This document shows positions 1-5,311 of a stretch of 5,311 nucleotides of DNA, in pieces. A program made the translations under genes and the position numbers. Each line of letters opens with the position of its first letter. Positions within the stretch are counted from its first letter, which is position 1. This DNA is from CALKKN01 sp041571375. GTDB taxonomy: Bacteria > Pseudomonadota > Gammaproteobacteria > Xanthomonadales > SZUA-36. Where the stretch lies: positions 1 through 5,311 of the forward strand of contig JBFFUJ010000185.1 of the NCBI GenBank assembly GCA_041571375.1. Direction: 5' to 3'. The notes under the pieces are model-generated. The model searched no databases, was not told the origin of the DNA, and saw only the letters and a list, made by a program, of their open reading frames with translations.

Positions 1-1844
1 ACCTGCCCGCGGATATCCATGGATGAATTGACGAACCGCGCGACGACGTCGGCCTGCCGGACCGCGGGCCACTCCGGCTGGTAGTCGACCTGGACGTCCC
101 GCACGACGGCAACCGCCTCGAAGCGGCCTTCGCCATGGCGAAAGGGCCAGTCGTCCATGTCCCCGTGGATGGACACCCGGGCGCGTTCGATCTCCCCGGC
201 CAGCAGGCCCCTGCGCAGCCACGCCTTGACGTTGTCCTTGAGCACGGCTTCGGGCCAGTAGGGATCCAGCTGCCCCATGTGACCGCGGGTGACGGCCACG
301 TTGAGGTCGAAGGCCGGGCGACCCTCATTGCCGCTGATCACCGCCCCACCGTATACGGCAAGGTCCGGGTTCTCCAATGAACAGTCATCGACCCCCACTT
401 GCCAACCCGCGCCCCAGCGCAGTCGAAGCCTGCATCCGGGGATCTTCACGTTGATCGGTTCCCGGAACATCCTGGGCCAGGTCACGCCCACCGATTGACC
501 GCTGAGCTCCACCATGCCCGCATTACGTTCCAATGCAACGCGACCGCCGAGACCGCGAAGATCCGGCCAGCGGCCCCAGTCCGATACGCTGGCCTCCTGA
601 AGCTCGCCGCGGGCCATGACCACGCGCCAACCGGCATCGAGAATCAGGTCAAAATCCGATACCGACCCGCCCGCAGCCTGCGGCAGGAACCTGGGCCACG
701 GGGTCCCGTAGATCGACATCACGTCACGCGCCAGGCTCAATGGCATGGCGACGGGTAAGCGATCGGCACTGATCCACAGGCCCAGGCCTTCGGCCATGTT
801 GCGTGCGATGGCCAGGCGCGGCGCCGTCCAGGCCTGCTGACCGTCGTCAAACGCAAAATCCGAAAAATTCAGATCCCAGTGTTTTCGGCTCCTGAAATGC
901 CACTGAAAGCGCGTGTTGACCCGGTCCAGCCACAGATCCTGGTATTCATTGCTCAGCCGGGCCTGCCGGAGGTCGGTGACCCCGCGGACACGGTGCCCAT
1001 CCGCAGCGCTCCACGTGCCCCAGAGTTCGGCATTGAACCACCCGGTCAGAGGCAGGAACGGGTTGGGCGGCAGCCGCCCCTGCAGGGCGGCCAGCAGTAA
1101 TTCACGCGCCGTGGCGTGCCATTCGGCCCCGGTGATGCCCTGATCCTCGCCCAGCGCAAGCAGCAGAACCGCCTCGACATCGCCCACGACCAGTTCGCTG
1201 CGCTCGTCGTACAGGCGCGCTCGGATTTCGCTGGCGAGATCGTCACCGGCGAGATTCAGGCGGCCGTTGATCTCCGTGAAACTCAACCGGACACCATGCA
1301 GGTCGTCCTGATAGTAGAGGCTGGAATCCTGCAGCACGACCTCGCCCACTCGGGCCAGATCCCTCAAAGCTGAGCCCTGCGTGCGGTCGCCTCGCCGGCT
1401 GACCCCGAAACCCGAGAGCTGGAACTTGCCGTCCTCGCTGCGAGTCAGCTCGAAATCCGCACCGATGACCCGGAAATTGTAGAGCGACCTCCCGGGCAGC
1501 AGCGCGTTGAACGGCCTGATGTCCAGGGCCGCCGACTCGATGACCACGTCAGCGACCTGGTTTTCAGGAGCGGCTGCCGCTGTAACGCCCGTGGGCAGGA
1601 GTTTCATCCCCCGGAGGCTGATCCTGGGACCGAAGGCGGTCCATTCCCCCGCGAAGCTCTCCAGCACCACCGGCTGGCCGAATTCCTGGGACAACCAGGT
1701 TTCGAGCCGGGGCTGATACCGGTCGCTATACGGGATCAGCAGCTGGCCGATGCCCATGACGACGGCCGCGGCGATTGCGAGGATGGAGAACGCCGTCCAC
1801 AGCAGCGTCCGCGCCCGCCGGATCAGGACCCCGAGCATCTTCAT
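1..1844 (-). CDS. yhdP: YhdP-family AsmA-like inner-membrane-anchored protein, 3' part beyond the left edge
   Basis: The frame is open without a stop from ATG at 1844 to the window edge, giving 614 residues. E. coli YhdP has about 1,270, so roughly the N-terminal half is present. Residues 1-10 are basic (IRRAR follows at 8-12), and residues 13-37 form one hydrophobic segment, a signal anchor that places the rest in the periplasm. Next comes the family's N-terminal pattern: IPYSDRYQPRLETWLSQ (37-53), then an FGQPV and GEWTAFGPRISLRG stretch. A second family landmark is YWPEAVLKDNVKAWL (529-543), followed by HGDMDDWPF (560-568) and GEGRFEA. In E. coli, YhdP works with TamB and YdbH in phospholipid transport to the outer membrane. 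It follows rng by 33 bp, as in E. coli, where tldD comes next. The start is uncertain: GTG at 1877 and ATG at 1838 are in frame, and none has a good Shine-Dalgarno. C471 and C488 are its only cysteines. Confidence 0.9.
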   Translation of the reverse strand, partial: MKMLGVLIRRARTLLWTAFSILAIAAAVVMGIGQLLIPYSDRYQPRLETWLSQEFGQPVVLESFAGEWTAFGPRISLRGMKLLPTGVTAAAAPENQVADVVIESAALDIRPFNALLPGRSLYNFRVIGADFELTRSEDGKFQLSGFGVSRRGDRTQGSALRDLARVGEVVLQDSSLYYQDDLHGVRLSFTEINGRLNLAGDDLASEIRARLYDERSELVVGDVEAVLLLALGEDQGITGAEWHATARELLLAALQGRLPPNPFLPLTGWFNAELWGTWSAADGHRVRGVTDLRQARLSNEYQDLWLDRVNTRFQWHFRSRKHWDLNFSDFAFDDGQQAWTAPRLAIARNMAEGLGLWISADRLPVAMPLSLARDVMSIYGTPWPRFLPQAAGGSVSDFDLILDAGWRVVMARGELQEASVSDWGRWPDLRGLGGRVALERNAGMVELSGQSVGVTWPRMFREPINVKIPGCRLRLRWGAGWQVGVDDCSLENPDLAVYGGAVISGNEGRPAFDLNVAVTRGHMGQLDPYWPEAVLKDNVKAWLRRGLLAGEIERARVSIHGDMDDWPFRHGEGRFEAVAVVRDVQVDYQPEWPAVRQADVVARFVNSSMDIRGQ

Positions 1845-1877
1845 GAGCTGTCTGAGAACGCCATTGCTCGAAGCCAC

Positions 1878-3347
1878 CTACAGCAGAACGACGTCATACT
1901 GTTCCTGGCTGTACTGGTCTTCCCGCTGGAACTTGATCGATTTCCCGATCAGTTCCTCCAGTTCGGCGACCGTGGCCGACTGCTCGTCCAGGATCCGCTC
2001 CACCACCTGGGAAGAAGCCAGCACCATCAGTTTGCCGGCATCGAACTGCCGGCTCGAACGCATGATCTCGCGGAAGATCTCGAGGCAGACCGTTTCGGCG
2101 CTTTTAACGGAACCCCTGCCCTCGCACATGGGGCACGGGACGCACAGCCGCCGCTCGAGGCTTTCGGTGGTTCGCTTACGTGTCATTTCCACCAGCCCGA
2201 GAGTGGATAACTCCGTAACCGCGGTCTTGACGTGGTCCAGCGCCAGGGCCCGCTCGAACGAGCGCATCACCTGCCGCCGGTGCTCCTCGTCAGCCATATC
2301 GATGAAGTCGATGATGATGATCCCGCCGAGGTTCCGCAGCCGCAGTTGCCGGGCGATGGCCTGAGCCGCCTCCAGGTTCGTTTTGTAGATCGTCTCCTCC
2401 AGGTTGCGGTGTCCGACGTACCCACCGGTGTTCACGTCGATCGTCGTCATGGCTTCGGTCTGATCGAACACCAGGTATCCCCCCGACTTGAGCGGCACAG
2501 TCGGGCGCAACGCGTTCTCGATCTCATCCTCGACTCCAAACAGGTCGAAGATGGGTCGGTCGCCGGTGTACTCCTCGATTCGCTCCAGCCAGTCGGGCAC
2601 GAAGCGCCGGGCAAAATCACGCGCCTTGTCGTAAGTCTCGGCCGAGTCGATGCGAACGCGGTCAACGTCTTCATGCATCAGGTCCCGCAACGCCCGCAGC
2701 GGCAGGGAGAGGTCCTCGAAGATACAGGTCGCGGGGGCGGTGCTCTCGGCCCGCTCCCGGATGGTCTGCCAGACCTTGCCGAGATAGACCATATCGGCCG
2801 ACAGTGCGAATTCGTTGACCCCTTCGGCGTTGGTTCTGACGATGTACCCGTGACCTTCGCGACGGTCCCTGAGGATCTGGACCAGTTCCCTGAGTCGGCC
2901 GCGTTCCGACTCATCCTCGATGCGCGCTGAAATTCCGACCACGTCGCAATCCGGCAGCAAGACCAGAAACCGCGACGGGATGCTGATGTTGGTGGTCAGG
3001 CGCGCACCCTTGCTGCCCAGCGGATCCTTGATCACCTGCACGACCAGACGGTCACCGGGCCGCAGCAGGTTGGAGATCAGCGGCTCGGGAGGAGTGACGT
3101 CGGCCATCGTCAGGGGATCGTGCCTCACCATGTCGCGCGCGTGCAGGAAGGCGGTGCGTTCGAGGCCTATGTCGATGAACGAGGCCTGCAAGCCCGGAAG
3201 GACGCGCGACACGACACCTTTGTAGATGTTTCCGATGTAGGCCGAGTGGCTGGCGCGCTCGAGCCAGACCTCCTGCAGCATGCCGTTCTCGACCAGCGCC
3301 ACCCGGGACTCCGAGGGGGTCGAATTGATGAGGATTTCTTCGCTCAT
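1878..3347 (-). CDS. rng: Ribonuclease G (RNase E/G family endoribonuclease)
   Basis: 489 residues, the same length as E. coli RNase G. The enzyme cuts single-stranded, AU-rich RNA. It matures the 5' end of 16S rRNA and helps degrade some mRNAs in the cytoplasm. Visible in order: the N-terminal family start (EILINSTPSESRVALVENG), an S1 RNA-binding domain at about 38-128, and the 5'-monophosphate sensor pair R171-T172 in IVRTNAEG. The catalytic metal-binding aspartates are D304 (TTIDVNTGG) and D347 (IIIIDFIDM), and the zinc link is C405-P-M-C408. The protein ends in QYDVVLL, the usual RNase G ending, with none of RNase E's long disordered scaffold. The ATG at 3347 matches the family's N-terminus, although no clear Shine-Dalgarno precedes it. 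It lies 28 bp after maf and 33 bp before yhdP, so co-transcription is likely. The stop is TAG. Confidence 0.97.
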   Translation of the reverse strand: MSEEILINSTPSESRVALVENGMLQEVWLERASHSAYIGNIYKGVVSRVLPGLQASFIDIGLERTAFLHARDMVRHDPLTMADVTPPEPLISNLLRPGDRLVVQVIKDPLGSKGARLTTNISIPSRFLVLLPDCDVVGISARIEDESERGRLRELVQILRDRREGHGYIVRTNAEGVNEFALSADMVYLGKVWQTIRERAESTAPATCIFEDLSLPLRALRDLMHEDVDRVRIDSAETYDKARDFARRFVPDWLERIEEYTGDRPIFDLFGVEDEIENALRPTVPLKSGGYLVFDQTEAMTTIDVNTGGYVGHRNLEETIYKTNLEAAQAIARQLRLRNLGGIIIIDFIDMADEEHRRQVMRSFERALALDHVKTAVTELSTLGLVEMTRKRTTESLERRLCVPCPMCEGRGSVKSAETVCLEIFREIMRSSRQFDAGKLMVLASSQVVERILDEQSATVAELEELIGKSIKFQREDQYSQEQYDVVLL

Positions 3348-3375
3348 GCGGGACCGGCCGATTGCCGCAGGAAAC

Positions 3376-3966
3376 CTAGAATAACACTTCGGCGCGGTGC
3401 AGCAATTCGCAGGTCTCGTAGAGCGGAAGGCCCATTACGCCCGAAAAGCTGCCTTCGATGCGGGCGATTTTTTCCGCCGCCCGCCCCTGCACGCCGTAGG
3501 CGCCTGCCTTGTCCAGAGGATCTCCGGTTGCGCAGTATTCCCTGATCCACTCGGGGTCCAACGCGGCGAACGTCACGCGGGTGATGTTCAGGCACTCGAG
3601 TGGGGGCGCATCCGGCAACGCGACGACGGCTGCCGAGTAGACCTCGTGGGTCCTGCCCGACAAACGCTGCAGCATGGACGCTGCCTCGGCCCGGTCGGCG
3701 GGCTTGCCGAGTATCGCGCCGTCCATGACAACGGCCGTATCGGCGCCGAGTACCGGCAGGCGTTCGTTTACTCGCGCCTGGACCTCCAGCGCCTTGTCGC
3801 GCGCCACCCGCAGCACATAGTCGCCGGGTGCCTCACCGGTCAATGGATTCTCGTCAACGACAGCGATGACGACCCGGAAGTGAATGCCCACCTGTCTCAG
3901 CAATGCACGCCGGCGTGGCGAGGCCGAGGCCAGGATCAGGGCAACGTGTTCCGTGGCATCCACCAT
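3376..3966 (-). CDS. maf: Maf-family nucleotide pyrophosphatase, YhdE type (dTTP/UTP)
   Basis: 196 residues, the usual Maf length. Members hydrolyse nucleoside triphosphates to the monophosphate and pyrophosphate. The YhdE branch prefers dTTP, UTP and related pyrimidine nucleotides and is linked to house-cleaning and to septum or division control. Motifs seen: LASASPRRRALL (12-23), GADTAVV with D76, LGKP with K88, LSGRTHEVYSAAV (102-114) and PLDKAGAYGVQG (150-161). R18, K58, D76, K88 and Q160 align, from memory, with R12, K52, D70, K82 and Q152 of E. coli YhdE. The PLDKAGAYGVQG segment favours YhdE over the m7GTP-specific YceF branch. ATG at 3966 lies 3 bp past the rlmH stop, with GGGA 7 bases upstream inside the rlmH end, so translational coupling is likely. 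The stop is TAG. Substrate preference is inferred from family motifs. Confidence 0.95.
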   Translation of the reverse strand: MVDATEHVALILASASPRRRALLRQVGIHFRVVIAVVDENPLTGEAPGDYVLRVARDKALEVQARVNERLPVLGADTAVVMDGAILGKPADRAEAASMLQRLSGRTHEVYSAAVVALPDAPPLECLNITRVTFAALDPEWIREYCATGDPLDKAGAYGVQGRAAEKIARIEGSFSGVMGLPLYETCELLHRAEVLF

Positions 3967-3969
3967 GGT

Positions 3970-4440
3970 TCAGTCCCGATGGTAGGGATGGTTCCGGGTC
4001 ACGGTCCAGGCACGGTACAGTTGCTCGGCCAGAACGGCCCTGACCATTGCATGGGGCAAGGTCAGGCGGGAGAGCGACCACAGATCGTCCGCGCGGACGC
4101 GGCATTCCTGTGACAAACCATCCGGGCCGCCAACCAGGAAACAGACCCCCGACTCTTCACGCATCCAGTTTTCAAGCCTGGACGCCAACTCCCGGGTCGA
4201 CCACTGCTTGCCGCGCTCATCGAGGGCGACCAGACGAAAGGCGGCGGGTGCGGCCGCCAGCAGGGCCCGGCCCTCGCTCGAGCGAAAGGCATCGGGAGCG
4301 GCCTTGCGACTGCGGCGGGCTGCGGGGACTTCCCTGAGTTCGAGCGACATGCCGCGCGGCCAACGGCGGGCATACTCATCCCAGGCCTGCTGGACCCAGG
4401 CCGGCATGCGCTGGCCCACCGCAAGCACCAGCAATTGCAT
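3970..4440 (-). CDS. rlmH: 23S rRNA (pseudouridine1915-N3)-methyltransferase RlmH
   Basis: 156 residues, against 155 in E. coli. RlmH is a small SPOUT-class (trefoil-knot) methyltransferase that acts as a dimer on assembled 70S ribosomes, using S-adenosylmethionine to methylate pseudouridine 1915 in helix 69 of 23S rRNA. The N-terminus MQLLVLAVGQRMPAWVQ matches the family. The SAM-binding loop is seen as FLVGGPDGLS (101-110), then WSLSRLTLPHAMVR (121-134), and the protein ends in the diagnostic NHPYHRD. The same frame is open upstream to an ATG at 4608, but that extra stretch is low-complexity R/G/P-rich sequence overlapping rsfS. The start at 4440 fits the family exactly. The start overlaps the rsfS stop by one base (TGATG), and no clear Shine-Dalgarno is present, so its translation probably depends on ribosomes finishing rsfS. 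Confidence 0.96.
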   Translation of the reverse strand: MQLLVLAVGQRMPAWVQQAWDEYARRWPRGMSLELREVPAARRSRKAAPDAFRSSEGRALLAAAPAAFRLVALDERGKQWSTRELASRLENWMREESGVCFLVGGPDGLSQECRVRADDLWSLSRLTLPHAMVRAVLAEQLYRAWTVTRNHPYHRD

Positions 4441-4823
4441 CAGGCCGAGCGGCCGCCGTGCGTCCGCTGCGCCCTGCTGGCTTCCCAGAGCTTTTCGAGG
4501 TTGTAGAAGGCGCGGGTCTTGGGGAGCATCAGGTGCACGATCACGTCGTTGAGGTCCACCAGAATCCACTCGGCCTGCCGCTCGCCCTCGACACCGAGGG
4601 GCGGACAACCTGCGGCTTTCATTTTCATGACCAGGTTGTCGGCCATCGACTTGAGATGGCGGGTCGAGTTACCGGAGGCGATGACGAACAGGTCGGTCAG
4701 CGGGTTTCGTCCCGATACGTCGATCTGTTGGATGTCCGTGGCTTTGAAGTCTTCGAGAGCAGCAATGACAATGTCACGAAGCTGTTCTAGGGAAAGGGTT
4801 TCCGCGTCAGTTGTACTGGTCAA
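4440..4823 (-). CDS. rsfS: Ribosomal silencing factor RsfS (DUF143/Iojap family)
   Basis: 127 residues; E. coli RsfS has 105, so this one has about 9 extra residues at the N-terminus and a 13-residue basic tail (SRAQRTHGGRSA). RsfS binds ribosomal protein uL14 on the 50S subunit and blocks joining of the subunits when nutrients are short. Family landmarks: TDLFVIASGNSTRHLKSMAD (43-62), PPLGVEGE (74-81), AEWILVDLNDVIVHLM (84-99) and YNLEKLW (107-113). The start is read as TTG at 4823. A stop lies three codons upstream, and the first in-frame ATG is deep inside the conserved core at codon 60, so a non-ATG start is needed. AGGA lies 9 bases before the TTG. It sits between nadD and rlmH, a very common arrangement in proteobacteria, and its stop overlaps the rlmH start. 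Confidence 0.95.
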   Translation of the reverse strand: MTSTTDAETLSLEQLRDIVIAALEDFKATDIQQIDVSGRNPLTDLFVIASGNSTRHLKSMADNLVMKMKAAGCPPLGVEGERQAEWILVDLNDVIVHLMLPKTRAFYNLEKLWEASRAQRTHGGRSA

Positions 4824-4832
4824 ATGGAGTCA

Positions 4833-4836
4833 TCCT
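4833..4836 (-). promoter_or_regulatory. Ribosome binding site of rsfS
   Basis: AGGA on the minus strand, preceded by GC and separated by 9 bases from the TTG at 4823. It is the best Shine-Dalgarno-like match upstream of rsfS and supports the TTG as start. The last A of AGGA is also the first base of an out-of-frame ATG, which is too close to this site to use it. Confidence 0.4.
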
Positions 4837-4851
4837 GCATGCAATGCATGA

Positions 4852-4880
4852 ATTCTATCCTGTCCTGTCAGGCCCCGCAA
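4852..4880 (-). promoter_or_regulatory. Possible sigma70 promoter for rsfS and downstream genes
   Basis: On the minus strand, TAGAAT (4852-4857) matches the -10 consensus at five of six bases. TTGCGG (4875-4880) matches the -35 at three of six. The spacer is 17 bases. Transcription would start near 4845 and give a leader of about 22 bases before the TTG of rsfS. It lies in the only real gap in the gene row. The weak -35 and the GC-rich context make this tentative; nadD read-through may suffice. Confidence 0.3.
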
Positions 4881-4894
4881 AAAGGTCTTCGCGG
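4875..4894 (-). other. Small hairpin just after the nadD stop
   Basis: On the minus strand CCGCGAAG pairs with TTTTGCGG around an ACCT loop: eight pairs, two of them G-T. It starts one base after the nadD TGA. No run of T follows on the minus strand, so it is not a standard intrinsic terminator. It could stabilise a processed nadD 3' end, or be chance. Its downstream arm contains the proposed -35 hexamer. Confidence 0.25.
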
Positions 4895-4895
4895 C

Positions 4896-5311
4896 TCAGT
4901 CCGGGGCCATTCGGTAAAGACCCTGGTCCTCGATGTATGCGACCACGGCATCCGGCAGGAGGTAGCGCACGGAACGGCCCCTGGCGAACAGGTCCCGGAT
5001 GGCTGAGGAGGAAATGTCGAGCTGCGTGACCTCAAGCGTCAGTACCAGCCCGGACGGTTGTTCCCGGAGCCTCTCCGGATGCGGCACACGGCGCCGCTCG
5101 AATTGCCGCCGCAGTTCGCCGGCACAATCGAAATGGGCCTCCGGACGGCGCATGATGACCAGGTGCGCCAACTCGAACAGATCGCCCCAGCGGTGCCAGG
5201 TGTCGAGCGCATTGGCGGCATCCTGACCGACCAGGAGCAGCAGCGGTGCGGTGCCCGCCTCGGCGCGCAACTCGGTCAGCGTATCGACCATGAACGATGC
5301 GCCGGGCCTCC
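4896..5311 (-). CDS. nadD: Nicotinate-nucleotide adenylyltransferase NadD, 5' part beyond the right edge
   Basis: 137 full codons remain, ending in TGA. E. coli NadD has 213 residues, so about 75 N-terminal residues are missing, including the HxGH nucleotide-binding motif. NadD transfers AMP from ATP to nicotinate mononucleotide, making deamido-NAD in the cytoplasmic NAD pathway. The first visible residues, RPGASFMVDTL, match the family's RP.S.T.DTL segment. An internal ATG at 5291 could be mistaken for the start, but the frame and the family match continue to the window edge. Further landmarks: LLLVGQDAANALDTWHRW, AHLVIMRRP, and the C-terminal ATP-phosphate motif DISSSAIRDLFARGRSVRYL. The protein ends with the common YIEDQGLYR. 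It is the first gene seen in the run, 72 bp upstream of rsfS, and the main promoter probably lies beyond the window. Confidence 0.95.
   Translation of the reverse strand, partial: RPGASFMVDTLTELRAEAGTAPLLLLVGQDAANALDTWHRWGDLFELAHLVIMRRPEAHFDCAGELRRQFERRRVPHPERLREQPSGLVLTLEVTQLDISSSAIRDLFARGRSVRYLLPDAVVAYIEDQGLYRMAPD

Noticed and set aside
399..758. Plus-strand ORFs within the left 1,400 bases
   Set aside because: These positions are fully covered by the continuous minus-strand yhdP frame, which carries recognisable family segments.
1750..2364. Plus-strand ORF of 204 codons across the rng-yhdP junction
   Set aside because: It is very rich in serine, arginine and threonine, typical of an antisense shadow, and both genes beneath it are well supported.
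2232..2930. Plus-strand ORF of 232 codons opposite rng
   Set aside because: It lies wholly antisense to the conserved RNase G coding region, shows no recognisable domain, and is the kind of long shadow frame expected in GC-rich DNA.
3397..4113. Plus-strand ORF of 238 codons opposite maf and rlmH
   Set aside because: It is antisense to two genes with intact family motifs and resembles no known protein; its length follows from G+C bias.
4441..4608. Longer RlmH reading frame starting at 4608
   Set aside because: The extra 56 residues are low-complexity, overlap the conserved end of rsfS and are absent from the RlmH family; the start at 4440 gives the normal length.
4836..4849. Palindromic TGCATGCA followed by ATGCAT upstream of rsfS
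   Set aside because: Too short and imperfect to call an operator; no matching copy elsewhere in the window and no known regulator site recognised.
1..5311. An undescribed system in the window
   Set aside because: Every sizeable stretch is explained by six known housekeeping genes in tight order. There are no repeats, mobile genes, unusual composition or unknown genes to support a new system.

Overview
This is a densely packed, GC-rich stretch of chromosome (above 60 percent G+C by eye). All recognisable genes lie on the minus strand and read from right to left. The order of transcription is nadD (5' end cut off by the right edge), rsfS, rlmH, maf/yhdE, rng, then a yhdP-family gene (3' part cut off by the left edge). 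No plus-strand gene, RNA gene, mobile element, CRISPR array or integrated element could be supported. The protein sequences and the gene order point to a high-GC gammaproteobacterium. A lineage near Xanthomonadales or Chromatiales is my guess, but the window does not settle it.

Right end (4807-5311): the C-terminal two thirds of NadD (NAD synthesis), then the only sizeable gap between complete genes (72 bp). This gap holds a weak sigma70-like promoter, a small hairpin and the ribosome binding site of rsfS, which appears to start at TTG. Middle (3376-4823): rsfS, rlmH and maf are almost fused. rsfS and rlmH share one base in a TGATG junction, and rlmH and maf are 3 bp apart. Left (1-3347): rng, 28 bp after maf, then the yhdP-family gene 33 bp after rng. 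The yhdP-family gene is open to the left edge and covers the whole of positions 1-1844.

Functionally, RsfS (ribosome silencing), RlmH (23S rRNA pseudouridine methylation) and RNase G (16S rRNA maturation and mRNA turnover) all act on ribosomes or RNA. NadD makes NAD. Maf/YhdE removes pyrimidine-type nucleotides or modified analogues. The YhdP-like protein is an inner-membrane-anchored AsmA-type protein linked to phospholipid traffic to the outer membrane. The layout looks like two blocks known from other gammaproteobacteria (nadD-rsfS-rlmH and maf-rng-yhdP) joined into one run. I see ordinary housekeeping content and no convincing new system. The points worth a second look are small: the TTG start of rsfS, the promoter and hairpin before it, a lone cysteine pair in YhdP, and the shared frame of rng and yhdP.
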